From contig PLMN01000023.1 in assembly GCA_003141555.1 (NCBI GenBank), positions 1 to 64,000 of the forward strand: a stretch of DNA of 64,000 nucleotides, in the 5' to 3' direction. Positions 1 through 8,454 of this stretch are shown one piece after another. This DNA is from Candidatus Aminicenantota bacterium. GTDB taxonomy: Bacteria; Acidobacteriota; Aminicenantia; Aminicenantales; UBA4085. Numbering within the stretch: the first letter of the stretch is position 1; every line of letters begins with the position of its first letter. A program made the translations under genes and the position numbers. Below the pieces are notes generated by a model. That model made no database searches. It was not told where the DNA came from and saw nothing but the letters and a program-made list of their open reading frames with translations.

Positions 1-120
1 TGCGAACATTAGTTGACACGACCTCCTGTCTTGTCTGCAAATATTCTCCCCTCAATTCAAATCCAGATTATCACCCTGATTCGAAAGATATCAAAAAGCC
101 GGTATCCGGTTACAATAGAT

Positions 121-147
121 GTAACCTTTTTCTCCCGTTTCGGTCTT
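121..147 (+). promoter_or_regulatory. possible ECF-type promoter of the sigma/anti-sigma operon
   Basis: An AACC element (123-126) is followed after a 14-base spacer by CGGTCT (141-146), resembling the AAC / CGTC-type elements recognised by many ECF sigma factors. It lies about 70 bases upstream of the GTG start of an ECF sigma gene, where an autoregulated promoter would be expected. The match is short and the spacing slightly tight, so this is only a candidate. Confidence 0.2.
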
Positions 148-214
148 TATTATTGAGCATGAACGAAATGGCCCTGAAAATCACGCCCGTCCCTCTTTCC
201 GCCTGGAGGTCCTC

Positions 215-772
215 GTGACCGACGACCAGATCATGCAGGACGTCCGCGACGGGCGGGTCGAGAAGCTCGCCATCATCTTCGAGCGCCACCACGCGGCGGT
301 CTTCAACTTCTTTCTGCGGATGACCGGCAACCGGGCCGTGAGCGAGGACCTGGTCCAGGACGTCTTCGCCCGGATCCTCAAACACCGGGCGACCTACCGG
401 GGCGAGGACCGGTTCACGGTCTGGATGTATACGATCGCCCGCAACGTCCATTTTGACCACCTCCGAAAATCCCGGGACGCGTTCTCGCTCGAAGACCAGT
501 TCGAGGACCTGCCGAGTCCCGAGCCGATACCCGAGGACAACGTCATCCGGAGCCAGGAAGCGGACCTCGTCAACCGGGCCCTGGCCCGCCTCTCCCCCAG
601 GAAACAAGAGCTCCTGGTCCTCAGCCGCTTCCAGAACCTGAAATACCGGGAGATCGCCGAGCTCCTGCACTGTCCCGAGGGGACGGTCAAGGGGCTCATC
701 CACCGGGCCATCCAAGAGCTCGGAGAGGCCTACCGCGAGCTCACAAGGGAGGCTTGCCGCCATGAAATGTGA
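215..772 (+). CDS. ECF-family RNA polymerase sigma factor
   Basis: This 185-residue protein has the two-domain layout of extracytoplasmic-function sigma factors. Region 2 (about residues 20-85) holds the DLVQDVFARI core-binding helix and the aromatic-rich WMYTIARNV -10 recognition segment. Region 4 (about 125-180) holds the LKYREIAELL helix followed by CPEGTVKGLIHRA, the -35 recognition helix-turn-helix. The GTG start is preceded by a GGAGGT ribosome site at 205-210. The gene overlaps the following anti-sigma gene by 11 bases, so the pair is probably translationally coupled. The next two genes encode DUF4097 envelope proteins, suggesting an envelope-stress or surface-remodelling regulon; that role is inferred from context. 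Confidence 0.9.
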   Translation: MTDDQIMQDVRDGRVEKLAIIFERHHAAVFNFFLRMTGNRAVSEDLVQDVFARILKHRATYRGEDRFTVWMYTIARNVHFDHLRKSRDAFSLEDQFEDLPSPEPIPEDNVIRSQEADLVNRALARLSPRKQELLVLSRFQNLKYREIAELLHCPEGTVKGLIHRAIQELGEAYRELTREACRHEM

Positions 773-1571
773 AGAATTCGAGACAAAGATGCCCGACCTC
801 CTGACCGGCGACCTGCCGGCCGGGGACAAAGCCGCCTGCGACGCCCACGCCGCCGACTGCGCCGCCTGCCGCGGCCGGCTCCAAAGCGTGGGCGAGATCT
901 GGACGAAGCTGGGAGCCCTTCCCATGCAAAAGCCGTCGCCCGCCGTGCGCGAGCGGTTCTACACGATGCTCGAGAGCTACCAGGAAGGGCTGCGGGCCGA
1001 AAAGCCCGAGCCCGCTCCCCGGCGGACGCCCTTTTTCGCGATCGGGGGCTCCTGGGCGCGCCGCCCGGCCTTCCAGCTCGCCGCGGCGCTCGTCCTGGTG
1101 GCGGTCGGCCTCGGCGCGGGCTACGTCCTGAGCCGGGCCGGCGGCCGGACGTCCCGCCTCGCGGGCGAAGTCGAGAGCATGCGCCAGACCCTGGCCGCTT
1201 CCCTCATCAGCCGGCCGTCGCCCGCGGACAGGATCCAGGGCGTGAACACCTCGGCCCGGCTCAAGCAGCCCGACGCCGGCACGCTGGAGATGCTGCTTCA
1301 GACGCTCGATACCGACCCCAACCTGAACGTCCGGCTGGCCGCCGTGGACGCCCTCTACCTCTTTTCCTCCCAGCCGGGCGTGAAAGAGGGCATCGTCGCG
1401 TCGCTCGCGAAACAGACCTCGCCCACCCTCCAGGTGGCCCTGATCGATCTCCTCGTCGAGATCCGCGAGAAGCGTGCCGGCGAAGCGCTGAAGGCCCTTG
1501 TCGGCAGCGCGAGCTCCGCGCCGGAAGTCCGGAAGCGGGCCGAGCAGGGCATCAAGGAGCTGGGGCTGTGA
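762..1571 (+). CDS. membrane anti-sigma factor with zinc-finger HC2 domain and HEAT-like tail
   Basis: This 269-residue protein begins with a cytosolic zf-HC2-type anti-sigma domain (residues about 1-45) in which HAADCAACRGRL gives the His-x3-Cys-x2-Cys zinc motif. A single membrane helix follows at about residues 105-125 (PAFQLAAALVLVAVGLGAGY). The periplasmic part contains two alpha-helical HEAT-like units (about 185-265), for example LNVRLAAVDALYLF and PTLQVALIDLLVEI. Its start lies inside the sigma gene. Together these features point to a cognate anti-sigma factor whose HEAT-like region could sense a periplasmic partner, possibly the DUF4097 proteins encoded next. The last point is inference. 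Confidence 0.82.
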   Translation: MKCEEFETKMPDLLTGDLPAGDKAACDAHAADCAACRGRLQSVGEIWTKLGALPMQKPSPAVRERFYTMLESYQEGLRAEKPEPAPRRTPFFAIGGSWARRPAFQLAAALVLVAVGLGAGYVLSRAGGRTSRLAGEVESMRQTLAASLISRPSPADRIQGVNTSARLKQPDAGTLEMLLQTLDTDPNLNVRLAAVDALYLFSSQPGVKEGIVASLAKQTSPTLQVALIDLLVEIREKRAGEALKALVGSASSAPEVRKRAEQGIKELGL

Positions 1572-1598
1572 CCGTCGTCCCGGCCTGAGGAGACTCCC

Positions 1599-2495
1599 AT
1601 GAAAAAGATCGCATCGTTGGTGTTGGCCCCCATGGGGATCGCCCTCCTCGGGCTGGCCCTGGCCGGGGCGCCGTCCGCCCCGCCCGAAACGAAAGGCGAC
1701 AAGTATAAAATCGAGGACAAGGACAGGATCGAGCAGACCCTAAAGTTCAAGGACGCGGCCGCGCCGCGGGAGGTCAAGCTCGACAACGTCTTCGGCGCCA
1801 TCGAGGTCCGGGGCACAGACGGGGCCGACGTCACGCTCTCGGCGGCGAAGACGATTCGGGCCGTGAGCCCGGACGCCGTCAAGAAAGCCAAAGACGAGGT
1901 CAAGCTCGACATCCGGACCGAAGGCGGAACGATCGACATCTACGTCGACGGCCCGTTCCGGTGCCAGACCCACGATTGCCCGGGCTACAAAGACCGCGAC
2001 TTCGGATACGAAGTCCACTACGATTTCGTCTTGAGCGTCCCGCGCAAGACCGCGCTCACGCTGAAGACCGTCACCGGCGGCGACGTCGCCGTCCGCGGCG
2101 TCGAAGGCCGCTTCGACGTGTCCAACGTCAACGGCAAAGTGCTCCTCGAGGGCGTCGACGGCTCCGGCGAAGCCAGGACCGTCAACGGCCTGGTCCGGGT
2201 CGGCTTCGCCCGCAATCCGAAGGCGAACTGCATCTTCAAGACGATCAACGGCGACGTGGAGCTCGCCTTCCGCGACGGCCTCGCCGCTGACATCAAGATG
2301 AAAACCTTCAACGGCGAGGCGTTCTCGGACTTCGAAGTCAAGAGCCTCCCCTCGCCGGCGGCGGCCCCCGAATCGAAAAACGGCCGGTTCATCTACAAGC
2401 GCGGCGGCTTCTCGAGCGTCCGGATCGGCGCGGGCGGGCCCGAGATCACCTGCGATACGTTGAACGGCGATATTTTAATCAGGAAATCCCATTAA
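1599..2495 (+). CDS. exported DUF4097-family beta-strand repeat protein (first of two)
   Basis: This 298-residue protein starts with a Sec signal peptide (MKKIASLVLAPMGIALLGLALAGA). It continues as a right-handed parallel-beta-type repeat region rich in short alternating strands and turns such as VTGGDVAVRGVEGRFDVSNV and TVNGLVRVGF, the signature of DUF4097 / putative-adhesin proteins. The ATG follows TGAGGAGACTCCC, a clear ribosome site. It lies 27 bases after the anti-sigma gene and 10 bases before a second DUF4097 gene, so the four genes form one operon. A periplasmic or surface role in envelope integrity is plausible but no catalytic motif is visible. Confidence 0.8.
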   Translation: MKKIASLVLAPMGIALLGLALAGAPSAPPETKGDKYKIEDKDRIEQTLKFKDAAAPREVKLDNVFGAIEVRGTDGADVTLSAAKTIRAVSPDAVKKAKDEVKLDIRTEGGTIDIYVDGPFRCQTHDCPGYKDRDFGYEVHYDFVLSVPRKTALTLKTVTGGDVAVRGVEGRFDVSNVNGKVLLEGVDGSGEARTVNGLVRVGFARNPKANCIFKTINGDVELAFRDGLAADIKMKTFNGEAFSDFEVKSLPSPAAAPESKNGRFIYKRGGFSSVRIGAGGPEITCDTLNGDILIRKSH

Positions 2496-2505
2496 GGAGA
2501 CACCG

Positions 2506-3501
2506 ATGAACAAGAAGATCCGCACCCTCGGAATGGCGCTCCTGCTCGCGGCGGCGATGTTCGCCGCGGCCCAGGACGCGCAGACGGACCGCGTGATCGT
2601 GCCCCTGACCAATCCCGGGAAGCCGGGGACGGTCTCGGTCGAGGTCATGTTCGGCAGCATCAAGGTGATCGGCTATGAAGGCAAGGACGTGATCGTCGAG
2701 GCCAAGCCGCGGGACAAGAAGCTCGGGGTCGAATTCACGGCGCCCCGCATTGTCATAACAAAGGAAGACATCGGCAAGATCCCGGCGTCGGCGGCGGCCC
2801 CCGCCCCGGCGATCGCCCCGGCTCCGCCCGCGCGCGCCGACGCGGCCGCGACCCCTAAGGTCTACTTCTTCGCCACGGACAAGGATCGGGAAAAGAGCCA
2901 GAAGGACAAAGCGGCCGGGATGAAGCGCATCCCCATCGAGAACACGGGCCTGACCGTCGAGGAAAACGACAACCTGGTCACGATCCGCGTCGAATCCTGG
3001 AAGCGGTCGGTCGATCTCACCCTCAAGGTCCCGTTCGCGACCTCCCTGAAGCTCGTTGGGACCAACCTCGAGGACGACATCTCGGTGGAAAACGTCACCG
3101 GCGAGATCGAGATCCGCGGGACCAACGGCGGCATCACCCTGAAGAATGTCTCCGGAACGGTCGTGGCCGCCACGACGAACGGCGACCTCGAAGCGACGCT
3201 GACCAAGGTGGCGCCCGACAAGCCGATGTCCTTCGTGACCTTCAACGGCGACGTCGACGTCACGCTCCCGGCCGACGCCAAGGCGACCTTCAGCCTGAAG
3301 TCGGCCATGGGCGACGTCTACAGCGATTTCGACGTCGTCCTCAAGCCGACGGCCGTCAAGAGCGAGCAGAGCACGCAGGCCGACAAGGGCAAGTTCCGGG
3401 TCAACATGGACCGGGCGGTCAGCGGATCGATCAACGGCGGCGGCCCGGAGCTCAAGCTCCAGACCTACAACGGCAACATTTACATCCGGAAGAAGAAGTA
3501 A
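2506..3501 (+). CDS. exported DUF4097-family beta-strand repeat protein (second of two)
   Basis: This 331-residue protein has a signal peptide (KIRTLGMALLLAAAMFAAAQ) and the same DUF4097-type repeats as its neighbour, for example VTGEIEIRGTNGGITLKNVSG and VTFNGDVDVTLPADA. The two proteins end alike (GPELKLQTYNGNIYIR here, GPEITCDTLNGDILIR upstream), which supports tandem duplication and divergence. An Ala/Pro-rich linker at about residues 85-110 separates the N-terminal strand block from the main repeat block. A strong intrinsic terminator follows within 25 bases, closing the sigma-operon. Confidence 0.8.
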   Translation: MNKKIRTLGMALLLAAAMFAAAQDAQTDRVIVPLTNPGKPGTVSVEVMFGSIKVIGYEGKDVIVEAKPRDKKLGVEFTAPRIVITKEDIGKIPASAAAPAPAIAPAPPARADAAATPKVYFFATDKDREKSQKDKAAGMKRIPIENTGLTVEENDNLVTIRVESWKRSVDLTLKVPFATSLKLVGTNLEDDISVENVTGEIEIRGTNGGITLKNVSGTVVAATTNGDLEATLTKVAPDKPMSFVTFNGDVDVTLPADAKATFSLKSAMGDVYSDFDVVLKPTAVKSEQSTQADKGKFRVNMDRAVSGSINGGGPELKLQTYNGNIYIRKKK

Positions 3502-3526
3502 GAAGGGCCGCGCAGCGCACGCGCAC

Positions 3527-3574
3527 AGCCGCCATCATTCGCTTCAGGGGAAGCGGGTGATGGCGGCTTTTTTA
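3527..3574 (+). terminator. intrinsic terminator ending the ECF sigma/DUF4097 operon
   Basis: An 11-bp GC-rich stem (AGCCGCCATCA, 3527-3537, pairing with TGATGGCGGCT, 3558-3568) is extended by a second pairing of CGCTT with AAGCG around a short loop, and is followed by six T residues. This is a textbook rho-independent terminator 25 bases after the stop codon. Confidence 0.9.
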
Positions 3575-3656
3575 TTGACTTTGAAATTTCAGGAAACTCA
3601 TCGGGCCGCCTGACTTGAATATTTCCCTCCATTTCATATCATGAAGGAGGGGACTC

Positions 3657-5063
3657 ATGCTGAAGGACATTATTAAAAAAGAAATCCAGGAGATCATCAC
3701 CAGCCCGAAGTTCATCGTTACTTTTATTATCTGTACGATACTCATCCTCCTTTCAGTTCTTACGGGAATCTCCGCGTATCGAGCTGAGCAGAGGGAGTAC
3801 TCTGCCGCCGTCGCCCTCAACAAGACAAACCTTGAAAACGCGACGGACTATGGGATATTGGGCGGCTTCGGATTCAAGCTCAACAGGCCGCCCCAAGTTT
3901 TGAGCGCGATCGTGAGCGGCGTATCGGAAGCCGTAGGTCGCGTCACAACTGTAAATGTTACGAGCGATCCGAATCTTATCGATTCAAAATACGAGGCCAG
4001 CCCCATCTTTTCAATCTTCGGCGCGCTCGATCTGACGTTCATCGTCAGAATCGTGCTTAGTCTCTTCGCCATATTATTCACGTATGATGTCATCGTCGGA
4101 GAGAAAGAGCGTGGGACCCTCAAGCTGATATTATCGAATGAAGTACCGCGAGATCGTTTGCTCATCGGTAAGGTGATCGGTGGGTACATCAGCCTGCTGA
4201 TTTCCCTGGTCATCCCCCTCGTTTTGGCCATGATCATCATCCTCCTCTATCCGAATATTTCCCTGTCCGGGCAGGATTGGGCCCGTGTGTCGATCATGGT
4301 CCTAACATTTTTTCTCTACCTCTCGGTTTTCTTCACTCTCGGCCTGCTGGTCTCCGCCCGGACCAATAAAAGTTCGACCAGCTTTCTCGTCCTGCTTTTC
4401 ATTTGGGTGTTATTCGTCACCGTCATCCCCAAGCTCTCGATATTGGCCGCCGCCCAACTCGATCCCATTCCCTCCGTCCACGAGATCACGGCCAAGAAGG
4501 ATGCTTTTCTCCATCAGATTCAAGAAGAATTTTTCAAGGAAAACCTGGAGTGGAACGAGAAGCACAAAGCGGACACGGACGAGAAGAAATACGCGGAAGA
4601 CGCCAAGAAATATCGGGAAGAACAAGACCAACGGTTTCTCTCCCAAATCGAAGATAATAGCGGTGCCTTGGAGCGGGATTATCAAGCTCGTAAGCGGGCC
4701 CAGGAGGGCTTGGCCATCAACCTGTCTCGCATCTCTCCGGCCTCTGCCCTGATGTTCTCGACAATGAGCCTGGCGAGGACGGGACTCGAAGAATATGATC
4801 GCTTCTTGGCCTCTCTTCGTGCGTACAAGTCCATTTTTGCAAAATGGATAAGCGTTCAGATCCAGAAACATCCCAGATTTTCCGGATCTGGCGGAAACCG
4901 TCCCAAAATCGATTTATCCGACATGCCGCAGCTCAAGTTCGAGCCCGAGTCGCTTGGCAAATCGCTGGGCCGGACTTTGCCCGATATCGGACTGATGGCC
5001 GTCCTGATCATCGTATTTTTTGCCGGAGCCTACGTCTCTTTCCTGAAATACGACGTCCGTTGA
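3657..5063 (+). CDS. ABC-2 type transporter permease (orphan)
   Basis: This 468-residue membrane protein has an N-terminal helix (about residues 20-40), a long extracytoplasmic section, then a block of five or so helices (about 120-270) that includes the cytosolic VGEKERGTLKLILS loop typical of ABC-2 permeases. A large charged loop rich in Lys/Glu (about 285-360) and a final helix (about 440-462) follow, a layout known from NosY/DUF3526-like gliding-type permeases. AAGGAGGGG stands 5 bases before the ATG. No ATPase gene is adjacent: the gene sits alone between a terminator and a palindromic repeat. Its sequence is visibly less GC-rich than its neighbours and uses more A/T-ending codons, which may mean recent acquisition. 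Confidence 0.8.
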   Translation: MLKDIIKKEIQEIITSPKFIVTFIICTILILLSVLTGISAYRAEQREYSAAVALNKTNLENATDYGILGGFGFKLNRPPQVLSAIVSGVSEAVGRVTTVNVTSDPNLIDSKYEASPIFSIFGALDLTFIVRIVLSLFAILFTYDVIVGEKERGTLKLILSNEVPRDRLLIGKVIGGYISLLISLVIPLVLAMIIILLYPNISLSGQDWARVSIMVLTFFLYLSVFFTLGLLVSARTNKSSTSFLVLLFIWVLFVTVIPKLSILAAAQLDPIPSVHEITAKKDAFLHQIQEEFFKENLEWNEKHKADTDEKKYAEDAKKYREEQDQRFLSQIEDNSGALERDYQARKRAQEGLAINLSRISPASALMFSTMSLARTGLEEYDRFLASLRAYKSIFAKWISVQIQKHPRFSGSGGNRPKIDLSDMPQLKFEPESLGKSLGRTLPDIGLMAVLIIVFFAGAYVSFLKYDVR

Positions 5064-5100
5064 GAAGGATTTCATGTTTGACGCCGGCGTTTCGTATTAC

Positions 5101-5200
5101 TCGGAATTTCGGTGACACGATCGCCGGAATTTGGTGACATGACCCAATTCTCTTGAATTGGGATCGTGTCACCCAAATTCCTCATGTCACCGAATTCCGA
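5101..5200. repeat. 100-bp nested palindromic repeat (GGTGACAC/GGTGACAT type)
   Basis: The outer ends TCGGAATT (5101-5108) and AATTCCGA (5193-5200) are inverted copies. Inside them lie GGTGACACGAT and GGTGACATGA on the left, and their approximate complements ATCGTGTCACC and CTCATGTCACC on the right. At the centre CCCAATTC and GAATTGGG form a perfect 8-bp stem with a TCTT loop. It lies between two convergent genes. The layout matches REP/RAYT-type palindromic elements, though no transposase is present in the window. Confidence 0.8.
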
Positions 5201-5237
5201 CCCCAAAGCGCCCGCCCCGGCCCGCACGGTCGCGGCG

Positions 5238-5264
5238 AAATAGGGAAATAGGTATTGTGTCTCC
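5238..5264. repeat. solo half of the GGAGACACAATACC palindrome
   Basis: The sequence AAATAGGGAAATAGGTATTGTGTCTCC matches the right arm of the fuller palindromes near 35.3 kb and 60.0 kb, but no matching left arm is present here. Its last base directly abuts the stop codon of the GH38 gene (5265-5267, minus strand). Confidence 0.75.
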
Positions 5265-8255
5265 CTATTGGTAATCCCGGATGATCACCGTCTGGATGGC
5301 GAACGGCTTGAGAGGCACGTAGATCGAGCCCGGGACCACGGTCCGGGCATTGCCCGGCCCCTCCGCGACGTCGGTCGCGGAATAGGTCACCGTATCCGAG
5401 GTAAAGAGCGGGCTGGCGATCCTGACCATGGTCTCCGTCCCCGCGATTTCCCGGAGCCGGACGACGATCCCGTTCCCGTCCTCGGCCGCCTTGACCGCCT
5501 GGATGATGACGTTCGGCTTGTCGAGGCTGAAGAGGCTCGCTCCCCCGGCGGGAAGCGGGCCGGCATTCTTGGCCGGCAGCCAGGACGCGAGGAGCGGCGT
5601 GTGGACTTCCCAGCCGAACCGGGTGGAGGCGACGAGGTCCGCCCCGCCGGGCCGGGTGGTGATGGAATACCGGAAGACGAACGGCCCGCCCTGGCTTGCC
5701 TTAAAATTGGTGTGCCAGTAGTTGTTCATCACATAGGAATAGAGCGAGGTATTGTCGAGGGGAAGCTTCGTCAGCCATTTCCCCGTGTTGATGGCCCCGA
5801 ACTCGACCAGGGGCGCTTCGACCGGCGACCAGACGACGGCCTGCTTGGGGCCCGCGATTTCGACCCAATTCTGGACCGCAATCCAGTCGCGGGTCGTCCC
5901 CGGCAGCTGCTCGGTCTCGGGAGCCATCGTCCCGTCGGCGATCTCCATCCTCATCTTGCCCGCCTCGACGCCGAACGGGAAAGCGAAATAGAGCGCCTCG
6001 GCCTCGCGCGTCTCGTCTTTTTTCAGGCGGTTGATGATGTCGATCCGCTTCAGATCATCATAGAGGACGATCTCCTGCTCGATCGTCGGACAGGCCTTGG
6101 CTGCAGACCGGATCACGAGGCTCGAGGCGATCGGCCCTGAAAGGCCGCCCGAAGCGGCCGCCGCGACCGGGCTGTAGCGGTTGAATTGCGCCGTCCCGGC
6201 CATGTTGTTGACCGCATCCCGGCCGCCGATGGGATTCTCGTAGATGTATTCATCCAGCGCGGCCTTCCTCTTGGGGTCCACGAGCTCCCGACCGGTTTCC
6301 TTATCGATCACGCTCGACAAGCCGCCCGTGACCGGATCGGCCGTGATCCGGTAGTATTTGTTCTCCAGGACGCCGCCCGCCGCCGGCATCGCGGCGAAAT
6401 CCATCGGCGCCGTGTCGGGGGTGAGGGTATAGACGGCATAGCCGAAGGCCGGCACGCGCGACGCGAGGAACATCAGCGTGGACTTGTCCGGCCGCTGGGC
6501 GGCGATCTCGAACCCGGAGCGCTTATCGAAAAGCTTGAACCGAACGTCCTTGGCCTGGAGGTCGGCGGGAAGCTCGATCTTGACCACGTCCGACCTCTCC
6601 CACGACAGCGGATTGAAGACCGCGATCGCCCGGGCGTCGGGCGAGGCGATATTTTTGAGGAGGACGGGCAGGCTCCGCCCGAGGACGGTCTTCGCGATCT
6701 CGCGGGCGCCGTAGGCGAATCCCGATTTATAGGCCCACTGGCCCCGGGCGAACTCGGAATCGGGGTCGCTGATGGAGTTCCAAGCCCCCCAGGTGTGTTC
6801 GTCGTAGAGGGTCGCGCTCTCGTAGGCCTCCCGGATTTCGGCCCTCGGGAAGGCGAAGGCCTTGTCCACCAGCTTGGCGGCCACGGCCATCTTTTCCGCG
6901 GTGATGGTGTCGGCGTGGGCGAGCCGGTTCAGCCCGGTCTCGAACGACGTCGAGCCGACGCCGTCCGTCCAGTAGTCCGGCCAGCCGAGCTTGTAGGTCG
7001 GGATTACCTTGGCGAATTTCTTCTCGAGCGCGCCGAAGAACTCGCTCATGGTCGCCAGTCGCAGCTTGGGGAAAGCCCAGTGCGAGTTCCACTCCCGGAC
7101 GCGGTCCGAAAGCTCCTTTTTCGGGGGGCAGTTGTCGGTGACGTAGCCGCTGATGTGGAAGCCGATGATGTCGTAAGGATAGTCGCCCCGCTTCTCGAGC
7201 CCCGCCAGGTAGGCCGTGACCTTGGGAAGGCTCTTCTCATAGGGCTCGTGGAGCTGGAGATTGTAGTTCGCGAACAGATAGTGTTCGCCGTTCCAATGGA
7301 GGATCTTGGACCCGTCCTTCGACTGCCAGTAAAAAGGATTCGGACGGCGCAACGGCGCGCGCGAGCGGTCCTCGTTGATCCCGGTCGTGAAGTACTTCAC
7401 TCCCATCTGGCTGAAAATCTGGGGCAGCGCCCAGCTGAACCCGTTCACGTCGTTGTTCATGGCCGCCTGGACGGGGAAGCCGAACGTCCGGCCGGCCACC
7501 TTGGCATAGATAGAGGCCCGGATCAGCTCCTCGTGGGCGAAGCCGTCGGACATGTTGACGTAGTTGGCCGACAGCTCGAGCCGGCCTGACTGGAGGAGGG
7601 CGAGGAGCTCCTGGACTTTCTCCGCCGGACGGTATTTCAAATAATTTTCAAAGGCCAGGGAGGCCTCGAGGTTCCAGCGGAAGCGGGCTTCTTCGGGATA
7701 AGCGTCGGTCGCCTTGCAGAAATCGATGACCGCGTCGAGATACTCAAGGTGATTCTTGAGGACGCGGGACTGGAGTTCCGTGTAGCCGATGTCGGTGTGG
7801 GTATGGGGCATGAGGTAGAGCGTCCATTTCCGCTGTGGCGCCAAAGCGACGGTCCGCGTGACCGTGATCTTCCCGGCCTTCAGGACGAACGCCACCTTGG
7901 CCGCCCTCGTGATCTCGGGCACGTAGACCGGGACAACGGATTTGCCCGGCTCGATTCTATTCAGGGGAACGACCAGGGGTTTCTTCGCCAGGCCGATCTG
8001 AAGCTGTCCGGCGGCGGCCGCCCCGGGGTTGTCGAGGAGGATGTCCAGCCTTTGCTTGAGAGCGCCTTTCTCCTCGATGAAGAAGAACGTCGGCTGAACG
8101 GCGAAATCGAGCTTTGAGGGTGCGGGCGCGATCCCGGCGGCGGGAAACATTGCAACGGTCGCGGTACCAGCGCGCCCCGAAACGGGCGCAGCCAGTACGG
8201 CGGCCAGAGCCGCCGCGATCAGGATGCTTAACGCGCGGATTCTCGGATTGGACAT
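5265..8255 (-). CDS. exported glycoside hydrolase family 38 (alpha-mannosidase-like)
   Basis: This 996-residue protein has a Sec signal peptide (RALSILIAAALAAVLAAPVSG) and a beta-rich N-terminal domain. The GH38 catalytic barrel begins with HTHTDIGYTE, where His151, His153 and Asp155 match the zinc ligands of the family. MNNDVNGFSW places Asp279 where the catalytic nucleophile is expected. The remaining 500 residues fit the GH38 middle and C-terminal beta-sandwich domains. The ATG at 8255 was chosen because AAGGAG precedes it at good spacing; an upstream ATG lacks one. Family members cleave alpha-mannosides from glycans, so an outer role in glycan degradation is likely. Exact linkage cannot be read from sequence. 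Confidence 0.88.
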   Translation of the reverse strand: MSNPRIRALSILIAAALAAVLAAPVSGRAGTATVAMFPAAGIAPAPSKLDFAVQPTFFFIEEKGALKQRLDILLDNPGAAAAGQLQIGLAKKPLVVPLNRIEPGKSVVPVYVPEITRAAKVAFVLKAGKITVTRTVALAPQRKWTLYLMPHTHTDIGYTELQSRVLKNHLEYLDAVIDFCKATDAYPEEARFRWNLEASLAFENYLKYRPAEKVQELLALLQSGRLELSANYVNMSDGFAHEELIRASIYAKVAGRTFGFPVQAAMNNDVNGFSWALPQIFSQMGVKYFTTGINEDRSRAPLRRPNPFYWQSKDGSKILHWNGEHYLFANYNLQLHEPYEKSLPKVTAYLAGLEKRGDYPYDIIGFHISGYVTDNCPPKKELSDRVREWNSHWAFPKLRLATMSEFFGALEKKFAKVIPTYKLGWPDYWTDGVGSTSFETGLNRLAHADTITAEKMAVAAKLVDKAFAFPRAEIREAYESATLYDEHTWGAWNSISDPDSEFARGQWAYKSGFAYGAREIAKTVLGRSLPVLLKNIASPDARAIAVFNPLSWERSDVVKIELPADLQAKDVRFKLFDKRSGFEIAAQRPDKSTLMFLASRVPAFGYAVYTLTPDTAPMDFAAMPAAGGVLENKYYRITADPVTGGLSSVIDKETGRELVDPKRKAALDEYIYENPIGGRDAVNNMAGTAQFNRYSPVAAAASGGLSGPIASSLVIRSAAKACPTIEQEIVLYDDLKRIDIINRLKKDETREAEALYFAFPFGVEAGKMRMEIADGTMAPETEQLPGTTRDWIAVQNWVEIAGPKQAVVWSPVEAPLVEFGAINTGKWLTKLPLDNTSLYSYVMNNYWHTNFKASQGGPFVFRYSITTRPGGADLVASTRFGWEVHTPLLASWLPAKNAGPLPAGGASLFSLDKPNVIIQAVKAAEDGNGIVVRLREIAGTETMVRIASPLFTSDTVTYSATDVAEGPGNARTVVPGSIYVPLKPFAIQTVIIRDYQ

Positions 8256-8363
8256 GCCTCTCTCCTTTCCAGAAATCAACCCCTCTCAATCTAACACAAA
8301 TCGCCGGCCGCGGGGAACAGCGGCCGCAGCCGGCGGGCCGGATATTCGAACAGGCGATATTTC

Positions 8364-8392
8364 TTTCATGATGCGCCTTCCGCGCGTATAAT
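8364..8392 (+). promoter_or_regulatory. candidate sigma-70 promoter of the penicillin acylase-like gene
   Basis: A perfect TATAAT (8387-8392) is preceded by a weak TTTCAT -35 element at a 17-base spacing. It lies about 60 bases upstream of the ATG at 8455 in the intergenic region between divergent genes. Confidence 0.4.
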
Positions 8393-8454
8393 TTCCTTCC
8401 GATCCGGAAGGGCGGTCGGAAGGAACGGGCTGATCGCCCGGCTGGTCTATTGAC

